This document shows, in pieces, positions 1 through 9,990 of a stretch of DNA of 64,000 nt. The stretch lies in the NCBI RefSeq assembly GCF_014898055.3, contig NW_023605194.1, positions 63,613,361-63,677,360 on the forward strand, read 5' to 3'. Source of the stretch: Talpa occidentalis (taxonomy: Eukaryota > Chordata > Mammalia > Eulipotyphla > Talpidae). Under the pieces are notes generated by a model. That model saw only the letters and a program-made list of their open reading frames with translations. It did no database searches and was not told the DNA's origin. The position numbers were made by a program, and so were the translations under genes. The first letter of the stretch is position 1. The number at the start of each line of letters is the position of its first letter.

Positions 1-834
1 TCCTGGGACTGATTCCAGGGAAAACGTGCAGAAACTCTCCTGGGAGTAGTGGACTTGGATGTGCTGAGAGGCAGCAGGTCTCTTAGGGGCCCCGCCTCCA
101 GGCTGCCCTTCACCTGCTCCAGTCAAAGATACAGATACTGCTCTGAGATATCCATGAACAGGGAATGTCCACTGAGCAGGAAACCACTTTCAGGGACAAT
201 ACATGCACTAAATATCTCTGTGTACTAGGTCTGTGGGTGGTGCCCAGGTCCTGTCACAGCCTTTGGAGGTCCCCAAGGTACTTGCTATACGTTGGTGTTG
301 CACTGACATGTCTCAGGAACAGGGGCCTGGCCGGGAAATGTCTTGTCAGGCTCATAGATCCAATGTCCAATTAGGCACTTCCCCTTGGATGTGCAGTCAA
401 TACCCAAAAATCTCCTGTCCTGCTCTCCTACCCGACATGGTCCTCTCTCTTCCCCACCCCAGCTGATGTCCTTCCACTTCAACTAAGTTCTGGTGTTTCC
501 TGCTCCCACCCCACCCCCAGGCCCCATCTTCTAGCAAATCCCCTGACCCCTTACTCAATTCCTATACCATCCTATACCTATATTGTGCCCACTTGCCCTG
601 TGGTCTATTCTCTCCCAGGAATTACAGTGGTTCTTCTGAGACATAAGTCAGAACCCTGCAGTGGCAATCCCTTCACCCCAACTTCTTCATTCTTACCCTG
701 CCTCTTTGGGACTCCCTCTGACCTGCTGGCCCCCTCTCATCTCTAATCTCAGAGTCACCCCCCCAAGCCAGGGCCTTGGCTCTGGTGCCCCATGTGGCAC
801 TTGAATGATACTTGTATCTGCAGCCCTTTGGGCA
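1..834. other. unique-looking non-coding DNA
   Basis: No retrotransposon, RNA gene or convincing exon was recognised here. Open frames are short, overlap on both strands and lack any family similarity I can see. The stretch is pyrimidine-rich from about 420 to 770. Confidence 0.5.
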
Positions 835-935
835 GAATTCTTAATTGTTTTGTCACTGCTGTGTCCCAGGGCCCAAAACCAGGCTTGACATATAGAGGGT
901 CCTTAAGCATATTTTTGAATGAAGAAGGAGCCCGG
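835..935 (+). repeat. LINE L2 3'-end relic
   Basis: The order 'tgtcactgctgtgtccc', 'cagggcccaaaaccagg', a 'gacatatagagggtcctt' stretch and then 'tttttgaatgaa' follows the typical L2 3' end (…cagcacctggcacatagtaggcgctcaataaatatttgttgaatgaa…). It is diverged, as expected for a mammal-wide relic. Boundaries are approximate. Confidence 0.4.
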
Positions 936-1444
936 GCAAGCTGGGCAGTTGCAGCGGCAGGCGTTAGCCCACAGGCTGCCAGGGGCTGTGTTCTGACGCC
1001 AAGTTCCCGATTCTTTCCATCCCCGAGCAACCCCTAGTGCCGATGAGGAACAGCTAGGGGATCAGGAACTTCTGCAGATTGTGGCCACTGCTGGGATTGT
1101 GGGCCCAAGGGAACAGATGTCCCAGCAGAATCCTTCCTGAGGGAAGAGGGGATGTTACCTGGGAAGGCAGGACCTGGGGAAGGCCATCCACCCCAACAGA
1201 GCAGCAGGTGGGAGGTATGAAGGACCCAGGCCCTCACAGGATGCTGCCCAATGTGGGCATGACTGGGCCTGAGGCAGCATGCAGGGAGTGCCACAGCGGG
1301 GCCCCACGGCAGGAGGGAGCCAGTCACAGCATTATAGAGCCCCAACATCTCTTGAAATGCAGTGAAAAATTTTAAGCAGAGGTTGGGGGGTTATAGGGTG
1401 GAAGGTTAAGGATGGAGGAGGGTTTGAAAATCTCATTTTTGCAT

Positions 1445-1709
1445 TTTTAAAAAAGATTTATTTATTTAAGCATACAAGAACTGGGGTACAGGCCAGAGGT
1501 ATAGGGGGGTGAGAGGATTCACCAGAGACAGAGTGGGGAACAGAATAGGCGGAATGACTGAAGTACACTGCTGAGGGGAGCAGTGGGTGAGCCAGAAGTC
1601 TGCTGTGCCGTGTGGGTAGCTCCCTGGGCAGGGATCGAACTCATGCTGTAGTGGCTGCAGATAGCTTCATAGGCTGTGTCTTAACCTCTTGTGCCACCAG
1701 GGAGGCCCC
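1445..1709 (-). mobile_element. tRNA-derived SINE, older subtype
   Basis: Read on the minus strand, the element starts with a tRNA-like head (GGCCTCCCTGGTGGCACAAG) and ends with an A-rich tail near 1450. It carries the 'ggggtacaggcc' and 'gacagagtggggaacagaa' variants that mark the older subtype in this window. The flanks show a likely target duplication: 'ctcatttttgca' at 1432 and 'ctcgtttttgca' just after the head, one mismatch. Confidence 0.85.
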
Positions 1710-1884
1710 CTCGTTTTTGCAGTTAGAATGTTAAGCTGGTGGTGAGTGCAGGACAGATTGGAGGGAGAGAGAATGTAGGGAGAACAGGACAGGCAGAGGC
1801 TGTGCCACCATCAGGCAGGAAGTGGGAGTCAGCCAAAGAGAGCGGGGGTAGGGAGAACACATGTCAATTTCTAGTGGGTTCCTA

Positions 1885-1965
1885 CCTTCCCCACTCACCA
1901 GTTCTGGACATTTCCTATCCTCAATATTCTCAACTATAAAATGGGCTAACAATGGGACTCTCTCA
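1885..1965 (+). repeat. MIR relic
   Basis: 'ctcaatattctcaactataaaatgggctaacaatgg' (1920-1955) resembles the MIR core (cctcagtttcctcatctgtaaaatggg). It is short and diverged. Confidence 0.35.
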
Positions 1966-2164
1966 AGGGCAGGCTAAGGTTCAATGCAACCGGTATGCAG
2001 TGTTCACTGCCTCAGCCAGCCCCTGCTCCCCCGAAGAAGCCAAGGGCCCACAGCATGTCCACATCCACTGGACACTTGTGTCTCAGTTGGCCTGCTGATA
2101 GCTCTGTGAGGGCAGAGTCCTGATGGATAATGAGACCTTTCTCAAAGGACACCCTGTGCTCAAC

Positions 2165-2320
2165 TGAACACGTCCTTAGTATGCAGGGCCGCCGTATCCA
2201 TTAGCTTTGAGTGCATCGTCAAATTGCTGGAGCGATTGTTCCTCAAATAGAATTACTTCCTACAATTATCCTCTAAAGAGACAGAGCCCGGGATATGGCC
2301 AAGAGGTGCCGGGAGGCCAG
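2165..2320. promoter_or_regulatory. possible conserved non-coding element
   Basis: The stretch has no repeat similarity, keeps several CpGs (gccgccgtatcc, gcatcgtc, gcgattg) and contains homeodomain-like ATTA/TAAT cores ('ccattagc', 'aattac', 'aattatcc'). This texture is typical of conserved enhancers in otherwise unconstrained mammalian DNA. The call is inferred from composition alone; there is no alignment behind it. Confidence 0.2.
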
Positions 2321-2689
2321 AGCCAAATCAAATTAGGGAACTGGCGCTTCAGGACGGGTCTGGCACTGGGATCCACGTGGCACAAATAGAAGTGGGTACT
2401 CTGGGAACTCTGACGTCCTGCCCCTGTCACTCCACCAGTCCCAAACCAGTGACCAGAGCCCCAGCCAAGAGAAGTGGGGTGGGGCAGGCTGAGCAGGAAC
2501 ACACTGGGAAGGGAGGAAGCGCAGGCAGGCAGAGGAGAGGAGGCTCTGTTGAGGCGGCTTCTGCTCCCACTGGAGTCAGACGGGTGGCCGCCTCGTGGCC
2601 CTGCGTGGTCTGCCCTCCTGCCTGCTGCCTGCACTGTCCCAAACAGAAGCAGCAGATCAACATCAGTGACATTAGTAGTAATGGTGCCC

Positions 2690-2830
2690 AACACTGTCCT
2701 AAAGACCTAGATAACCCCACATTTAATCCTTACGACAACATTGTAAGCGGATACTGGTACTGACCTCTATCCCGGCTCCCATTTTATAGGCAAGGAAGCA
2801 CAGGGATATTCAGGTGGCACTGAACACCTT
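2690..2830 (-). repeat. MIR relic
   Basis: 'catttaatccttacgacaacattgtaagcgg' followed by 'cccattttataggcaaggaagcacaggg' (about 2719-2808) matches the reverse-oriented MIR pattern (catttaatcctcacaacaaccctgtgagg … ccattttacagatgaggaaactgaggc). Confidence 0.5.
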
Positions 2831-2834
2831 CCAG

Positions 2835-3755
2835 GCCCTGCGCTGGGCATCAGATCAGGGGTGTAACAGTGAAGGAGACAGAGCAGGATCCAGGGAGCAG
2901 CTCTGGCTGGGCAGGAGGAAAGCCTCCCAGGGATGTCTGAGTGGAGGGGAAGAGGTGGCCTGCAGGGATTCAGAGGAAAGATCCCAAACAGAAGAACCAG
3001 GGAGAGACTGGATGCAGTGAGGTTGACCAGGGCAGCAGGGCTGGACCTCTGACAGGGGGGTAGAGGCAGTGGGAACATGAAACGGGAGGGTTGTGTGGAG
3101 TAGTGAGGAGTGTGGGCTCAGCCTGGCCAGCTGCAGCAACTGCTAGGAGGATTAAGCTGAGAAGTGATGAGACCCAACCTACCCTTCAGGAGACTCTGAT
3201 GCGGCGGGAAGTGATGGATCAGAGTCTGGCTGCACTCGGGTGGCAGCTGAGGTGATAAAGTGGAGTCCAGAGGCAGGGGTCCAAGGAAAGGAGGATCCAG
3301 GTGAGGTGTGTCTAGGTGAGGCTTGCTCAGGAATTCTGGAGATGAGCAACATGGAGGGTGTCCTTAGATTGGATGTAAGGAGTGAGGGATCATCTTTGAG
3401 GGGACTCAAAGGGGTTTTGACTGGAGTAGCAAAGATGGATAAACTGAGGCAGGAGAGAGATCTGGGGTGGGTCCTAGTCCAGTTCTAGCCCTGGGAACCC
3501 GATGCTATAGGCATTAAGGGGATACACTGTGTGCGGCTGGCATGAGAGTTGGAGCTGAGGAGAGTTGGGGACTAGGGAGAGGTGGGCCCAGAATTTTAGT
3601 CCAAGTTACCAGCACTAGGTGGCCATGGGCATGGAGGAGTTGAATGAGATCATAGGAACTGTTGGTCTGAACTTCTGCCAGGAATGGCAGAAGCTAAAGG
3701 GCCTCTGAAGGGATGTGTAGGTGAGGATGCATAGCCCCAGGTGAAATACAAAGTT
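2835..3755. other. purine-rich unique DNA, no gene seen
   Basis: The stretch is G/A-rich on the plus strand, with several short open frames on both strands and none of recognisable origin. It could hold a diverged repeat that I do not recognise. Confidence 0.4.
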
Positions 3756-3759
3756 TCGG

Positions 3760-4113
3760 TGGTGTTAGAGACTCTGACAGGAAATATAAGGGACTGCAGA
3801 AGCAGCCCTGGGATTCAGCGTTTTTGGGATTTCAGCCTTTTCCAGGATTCAGCCATTCCAGGGTCAGCCATTTCTGCCCTCACCATGCCAATCTTCCAGA
3901 AGACTGTTGTGGGCTTCCAAAGGACGTGGAGAGACTTCCAGCAGCCAACCTCAGAAAAAGGTTCAGAGGCTTTGCAGGTAGCCAAGCGACTGAAACTATT
4001 CCTGGTTTTGCTGCTGTTGTAGCCTGGAAGGGAAGGCAAAGACGGGAGCCGGCACCTCACTGAGCTGAGTGAGTGTGGCCATTTGTCGGTTGTTCGGCCA
4101 CTGCAGCTGCTGG

Positions 4114-4146
<33 letters not shown>

Positions 4147-4840
4147 ATTTATTTATTTATACAAGCACTGGGCACAGTCAGAAGCGTGGGAGGGTGAGAG
4201 AATTCACCAGAGCCAGAGAAGGGAGCAGAACAGGCAGAAGGACCGAAGTACACTGCTGAGGGGAGCAGCGGGCGGCAGGGTGGCAGGAGAGGTCTGTTGC
4301 GCCATGTGAGACCCTCGCCCATGGCTGGGGATCGAACCAGCGCTGCAGAGGCTCCGGGCAGCCTCGCAGCCCAGCGCTCAACCGCTGCGCCACCAGGGGA
4401 GGCCCTGCAGCTTCTGTTTTCAAAGTCACTGGTCTGGTGCTGTGCTGGGGCATCTCGGCAGTTCCAGGGAGCATCTCCTGTTGTGTCTTCTGCTGTCTTA
4501 GTGAGTGGCCTATTGCCAAGGCCTCAGGTCCTCAGTGGTGGGAAGACACCATCTTGGGAATGTGGCCTTTTGTTTGGGAGAGGTGTTCCACGTCGTCAGT
4601 GGCAGAAAGACGACATCTTAGATATCTTTTGTTTTGGACTTCAAAACACTGGATACTGCTTTGGGTGTCACTTGTGGCCTCAGTGACTCTTTGTTTTCCT
4701 TTGTTAAATAAATCCCATTATTGTAGTTCTCTGAACCTCAGTGGTCTTGTAATTTGCGTGTATACCGGTCAGACAGTGACCAGTAAAATATTTGGGCACT
4801 GTCCTTGGCCAGTTTTAGTGCCCCTCATTGCCTTGTATCA
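3760..4840 (+). mobile_element. LTR-like sequence (ERV class-I type), split by a SINE
   Basis: The 3' part resembles an LTR: 'tttgttttggacttcaaaacactgg' (about 4628), AATAAA at 4707, then a U5-like segment through 'ggtcttgtaatttgcgtg' to about 4830. The same order (…tttggtttggactactggacactg… AATAAA … cttgcgattatg…) occurs in the LTR at 22182-23471, so I infer a related family. A SINE interrupts it at 4114-4404. The 5' boundary is uncertain. No retroviral gene was recognised. Confidence 0.45.
4114..4404 (-). mobile_element. tRNA-derived SINE, younger subtype
   Basis: This is a full-length minus-strand copy with a long T-run/A-tail complement (4113-4139), 'cactgggcacagtcagaagc', and a head ending in 'gccaccaggggaggcc'. 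It is bounded by 'ctgcagctgctg' (4101-4112) and 'ctgcagcttctg' (4405-4416), an 11/12 match consistent with a target-site duplication. Confidence 0.9.
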
Positions 4841-5149
4841 GAACCACAGTAGGGTGTCTAGAACACACTCAGGTGCCTGACCTCTACGAGTAAGGGAGAC
4901 GAGGCAGAGGTCTGAAGAGGAGCGGGGTAGGAGGAACTGTCTCCTGGCCGAGGGCCCATCTGCAGCAAGCTCTGAGTCACAGCTCTCCCCTGGCTCATCC
5001 AGGCCTACTACATTCTCTGTACAGCTACTCAAAGCTCTCCCTCCTCTCACACTGCCCTTCCCTTCCCTGCCTTGAATCTGGACCCCAGGGGGTCCCAGGA
5101 CATATGTCACCCTGCCCCCTAAAACCCCCTATAGAGTGGGGCCCTGAAC

Positions 5150-5250
5150 CTGCAGGTCAGACTGTATCTCATTGTCCCTGTACCCCCATAGCACTTAGCG
5201 AATAGTGGAAGCTCTGAATGCTTGTTCCATTAAATTGAATAAACCAGAGC
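5150..5250 (+). repeat. LINE L2 3'-end relic
   Basis: 'cctgtacccccatagcacttagcgaatagtggaagctctgaatgcttgtt' and the following 'aaattgaataaa' follow the L2 3'-end pattern (cccagcgcctagcacagtgcctggcacatagtagg…aatgcttgttgaat). Confidence 0.5.
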
Positions 5251-6344
5251 ATTTTCTTATCTCACTCCTGTTCAGAAGTGGTCTTGCCTCCACTTGCATC
5301 TGGACCCCATCATCCAGTGCGCTTTATTCCATGGAGCCAAGCAGCGAGCATGCCAGATTAGGATCGCGGTCGATATCTGTTTTATTGTCCTTCCACACCA
5401 GTGCAGTGGACCGTGATCGATAGCCCTCCCGGCTGCTGCTAAGGAGCACTTTCAGCTCAGACTGACAAACCCTCAGGGGGCCGGAGCTCCAGGACCCTCT
5501 TCTCCTGGACTCTTTACCTCCCCAGCTCCAGAAAGTTCTGTCCCCTGCCAGCTGCTCCCCCACCACCTGATGACTTTGAGAAGGGAATGGAGGCGAAAGT
5601 TCTTGAACACTTACAGTGGGTGACACAATGTGGGGACATGGTAGTTCGTGGTATCTGATCTGGGGGCTGGTCTGAGAATGAGGTGACCTTGGTCATGATG
5701 GGCAATATCAGTGATCTGTCAGTCACCCCTTGTTGGGTCCTGAGCCGAGAGTGGGTGGTGCCTGTCACTATTGAGCCCCACACCTTGAACTCACCAGCCA
5801 GGAAAGACCCAGTTTCACCCCACATGTCATCATCCCTCTGTGTTGGGCCATTATCTTGCCATTGTCAGGGCTGCCCCTGGGAGAGTGTTGACCAGTCTGC
5901 ACTGCTCAGAGTCGCATCCCCTGCCCTGGCAGAGCGGGGACAAGTGTGGCGGGGAGCTGCCTCAGGATGACTGAAATAGGGGAGTGTCTACTCCCCTCCA
6001 GGAGGTGTCATTCCCATTTCATTCAGGGCACTCAGGCCCAGAAACCCAGGGTGTCAGCCACAGAAACTGCTGAGTGAGGACACACGCTGCATGCTGTTTC
6101 ACATTGTGTGTTTCACCTGCACTCATGTTTGCTTCCCCTGCTGTCCTCACTCCTGGTTCAACAGGTGTGCCCAGACTGCTCTTTCTGAGTCACTCCAGCT
6201 CCCCCATCCACACCCTCCCCCCCAAGTGGTGCAACATGGAGCTATGCACAGGGCAAGGAACCTAGAGTTCAACTGGCAGAGGAGCCCACCCACCTCCCCC
6301 AAATGCAGGCACCAGCAGAGCTGTCCAACCCATGTCACCAGACC

Positions 6345-6430
6345 TTGGGTCTCTGTCAATCCTTAAAGTAACTCTGCGAGAAAGATATGATTCTTCCCAT
6401 TTCACCCATGAATTAAGGCTCAGAAATTCC
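6345..6430 (-). repeat. MIR relic
   Basis: 'gtcaatccttaaagtaactctgcgag' and 'cccatttcacccatgaattaaggctcagaaa' match the reverse MIR core with roughly the expected spacing. Confidence 0.45.
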
Positions 6431-7619
6431 CAGTCCCTTTCCACAAGGCCTCTCCACCTTCATCCCCACAAGGGCTTACCTCTTCCAGGTAGACCTGGTT
6501 AGATACCGGGTGAACCTCTCCCCTCGGGACCACCCCAGCTCCACCAGTAGCTCAAATGTGTAGGCTCCCCAGGTCTGCTTTCTCCTTTCCCTGGGTGTGT
6601 AACAGGGGGTCCCCAGGGAAAGGGGAGGTTCTAGGTTTGCTGCCCCACCCAAGGGAGGGTGGAGCTTAGCAGAGAGGAGCAGCTGGAGAGGAGACAGGAG
6701 AAGGAGGAGGAAGGATGGGAAGCAAGGAGACCTGGGGGAGGCACATGGAGCAGGGACATGTGAAGAAGCTGCACTTGCTTCTGGCCTTGGACTGGGTGAA
6801 ATGGATGTGGGTGAGAGAAACAGATAAAAATGGCAGTTTTTGTCTTGATTTTGATTTTGCGCTTTTCCTCCCAGAGTTGTCTGGCTGTTTCTGACTCTTT
6901 TCTATGGGTTCCTGCTGATTTGTGGCAGGCTTTCGGGCCCCAGTGGCCCTGCTTTGGGCCAACCCTGTTTGGCTGGACATTTACCCACGAGAGGATGGGT
7001 AACTTCGGGTGCTTGATTTGGAAACTTTATTCTTCGCCTTTTCTGTATTGCACATTAGTTGTATTAAAGTTCCTTTCCACAGGATGGCAGAACCTATTTA
7101 GAATGGGCAGGTTAGGGGGTTCTGGGATGCCCTTCTCCCTGTCCTGTAACAGGTGTCCCAGCCAATATTCAGTACACTGAGGCTGGATGCCAGTATGCGG
7201 TGCCTTTTCATGGTGGTGGCCGCTCCTACGTGGGGAAAGGGACAGCAAATAGTGCCTGTACCCCAAGTCACCCCTGCCCCACTGTATATCTGCATAGCTC
7301 AGAGACAGGGAGGCTGCCCAAATGAGCCAAGGTGAGCCGCTTCAAGTGTCACCCTCTGCTGGGGCTGGACTGTCCCGATCAGATGCATTGTCCACTGATA
7401 GCATGAGTCAAGACCCCTAGAGACTCTGGCGGGTCAATCGACACGGACCAGCCAAGTCACAGGGGAAGATAGCAAAGATGCAAGACACACTTTCTGTGTG
7501 GAAAGGAACTGCCTCCCCCCTCCCACCCCAAAACTCATAGGGAGGCCTGGTCTTTTCACCTCTGGGCTGTCACCCAGCAGAAGCCCCTCTTCCCACTCCT
7601 AGTCTGCCACACCCCGCTG

Positions 7620-7880
7620 CTTCTCACACAAGAACAATCATGTCCATTAGTTGTCATAGCAACCAAGACAGGGCGAAGTCATTTTCTAGAAGGGGCCCTG
7701 TGCAAATTATGGCATTACACCAACTTATTGCCAATCTTTTTAATTAAAACATTTTGCTTTCAACTCTACTAATGGCAGAGATCAGTAAACATGGGAGATT
7801 GAATTACTGATATTGAACCTCCCACATCTCTTAAAAGGCTTAATTACTGGTGGGACCACAGTGAGGCCTGAGGGGGGAGG
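7620..7880. promoter_or_regulatory. candidate conserved enhancer with X-box
   Basis: No transposon similarity is visible. The segment has a near-palindromic X-box at 7650-7663 and many homeodomain-type cores (taattaaaac, gaattactga, cttaattactgg). It is AT-rich inside a GC-balanced neighbourhood with a sharp composition change on both sides. These traits fit a conserved non-coding element. Without cross-species alignment this is an inference. Confidence 0.3.
7650..7663. promoter_or_regulatory. RFX-type X-box motif
   Basis: GTTGTCATAGCAAC matches the RFX-family X-box consensus GTNRCC(N0-3)RGYAAC at all but one position (T for C in the left half-site). X-boxes bind RFX factors at ciliary and other promoters or enhancers. 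Whether this one is used is unknown. Confidence 0.4.
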
Positions 7881-8269
7881 CTGCTAACAAGCAGGTGGGT
7901 CTCACCAGAAGAACAGCCCCTGTGAAGGTAACTAAACAAAGCCCAGGGCACCAAAAAGATATACATTTAAAAAAAATTTTAGAACACTTAAAAGACATAA
8001 AGAGATTCTAGAGTTATGGCGACAATTCAGTTTCCAGGAACTCTGATGTCACATGGCTGGCTGCTCAATTTCTGCTTAATTAAATTGCCTGGTCTGACAC
8101 CTGGAGGCAGATCCATGTGTCCAAATGTCCATGGTGTGTGGCTGACTGATAAGGGGACCACAGACTCCACTGGCCACTTGCTTCAAAACCATCTCCTGCC
8201 CCTCCTCCCACAGTTAACATCCCTCTAACAAAAGCCCCTAGGGAGCACTTCCTCTGCCAGCAGGCCCCT

Positions 8270-8400
8270 TCAGGGTGGCTAGAAATGGCTCAGCAGGAAA
8301 TGCCCTCAGATGTGCCTCATTTAGTGAAGAGCAAACAAAGGCCCCAGAGAGAAGGATCTTACCCAGCCAGCCAAGGTCACACAAAGGGACCAGAATCCAG
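8270..8400 (-). repeat. MIR relic
   Basis: 'gtgaagagcaaacaaaggccccagagagaagg' and 'agccaaggtcacacaaaggg' correspond to the reverse MIR 'gatgaggaaactgaggcacagagagg…cccaaggtcacacag' pattern. Confidence 0.5.
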
Positions 8401-8592
8401 CCCACTTGCCAAGGCTCCCTCTATGTGTAATGAATTGTGCTAATTACAGCTATCTCTTTCATCTCCTTCAGGGTCTATAATGTCCAGGTAGGAAGATGTT
8501 GCTAATTTTAAATTTATTTCCTATTAATTAAAACTGCTTCATGTGTGTAGGTGTGAATGTGTGTGGTGTGTAAGTGTGCATATATGGAAACA

Positions 8593-9085
8593 TACCTTAA
8601 AATGTTCTGAGAATGACAATTCCCTGCTTCAACAAATAGCAAAGCCATCTGCATAGACTTGAAGTCTAAAACAGCCATGCAAAATCTGATGCCTGCAGGT
8701 AAAGCCTGTCTTCTCATCTCTATTAAGTGACCAAGGAAATTGATAAAGATTTAAAGAATGGGCACCCAATCTTTGCATCTCTGTAGTGCATTCCTTAGAA
8801 AGGAAGACATTAAATCCCTGTATTGCCTTCCTCTGCACATAGTTAGCACCAACATATCTTAGAACAACTTAGAACCAGAAGCCCCCCCTCCCCCGTGAAG
8901 AATAATTACATTTTTTTATGTCAATGACTCACTGTTCCTACCTATGTAAATTAAACTTGAACTTGTGATAGTTGGGATAGTTCTCACAGAGAAAAATCTG
9001 TTGGATCATTTCCCAGGTTTGAATTCTCACTTTGTTTATCTTATAAACTCTATCATTGAGACTTTTATTCCAGTTAATATGTGTG
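8593..9085 (+). mobile_element. solo LTR-like element, copy 1
   Basis: The segment aligns by eye over almost its whole length with 28323-28795. Shared blocks include 'gcaaagccatctgc', 'gcctgcaggtaaa/gcctgtgggtaaa', 'agcaccaacata', 'ccagaagcccc', 'aataat(t)…catttt…tatgtcaatg', 'gatagttctcacag/aatagttctcacag' and 'tctgttgga'. The second copy has AATAAA near its 3' end, which fixes the orientation. A size near 500 bp and one LTR per locus suggest solo LTRs. No internal region is seen. Confidence 0.6.
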
Positions 9086-9599
9086 AAAGTATGAGAGTAT
9101 ATATGAGTGTGAAGTAGCATGTGAAGCGTGTGTGTGTGCACGAGGACTGTGTCACACGAACCCAAGCATAGCTATTTCTTGGGTCTTTGCTCCTGAGCTT
9201 TGGCATCAGTTAGGGTTTTTATAACAGGGTAGGACTTGGTTCCCGTGGGTGAAGTGGACATTTCAGTATACCGAAAACCAGATCACAGGAAGACAAAGGG
9301 ATAAAAGATATACACAGGAACCCTAGATAAAAATGTCTAAACAGCTGATGTAGGAATAGCAATGGGCAGAATGCAAGGCAGAAAGCATTAATGTGGCTAA
9401 AGGACACTACACTTGTGTCTACTATTTAGAGTCAATGACCATTAATTTGTGTGCTGTGCATTTAATAATATTATCTTGCAAGTTCACAAAAGTTTGCATA
9501 AAGTTGACATGTTCACTATCTCAGTAGAAGTTTTTAAAACATTTTTTAAAATCATAAATGGATAGTTCAAGGATACAGAAAAAAAGTAACTAAGAGGAG
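9086..9599. other. no gene seen
   Basis: AT-rich sequence with a GT-rich patch (9080-9140). Nothing was recognised. Confidence 0.4.
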
Positions 9600-9990
9600 A
9601 GGAAGTCTCATGAAAGCTCATAGTCTGACCACAATGCAATAAATTGGAAATCAACAATTAAGAAGCACTTCCATAAAAACATGCTTGAAAATTTATAAAT
9701 GTGCTCTGAAATAATTGAAATAAATGTGAAAAAATTAAATAATTCAGCATTGTAGGGCAGGAAACTACTATATATTGAAATCTATAGAATGCAGCTAAAG
9801 CAATTCTTAGAGGAAAATGTATAACCTGAATACACAATTTGAACTGCAAGAAAGATTTTAAAGTATTTAAATTAAAAAGACATGAAAAAAGCAAGTACAG
9901 AAATGCTGACACAGAAATTGATAAAGTTTTTAAAAGAAACAAGAACATAGACTATAAGTTATTTCTATTTAGAAAAATAGAAGAAATAAT
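9600..9990 (+). mobile_element. old L1 ORF2 fragment
   Basis: 'gaccacaatgcaataaattggaaatcaac', 'taaaacatgcttgaaaatttataaatgtgc' and 'gaatgcagctaaagcaattcttagagg' are typical of L1 ORF2 between the endonuclease and reverse transcriptase coding regions, plus orientation. No frame stays open, so it is an old fragment. Confidence 0.6.

Larger units (their letters stand above)
4841..7600. other. mostly unique DNA with scattered old relics
   Basis: Apart from the L2 (5150-5250) and MIR (6345-6430) relics there is no recognisable element. Open frames are short and reading shadows of each other. A G/C-skewed segment at 6590-6780 has repeated 'gga' motifs but no clear repeat unit. Confidence 0.45.
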
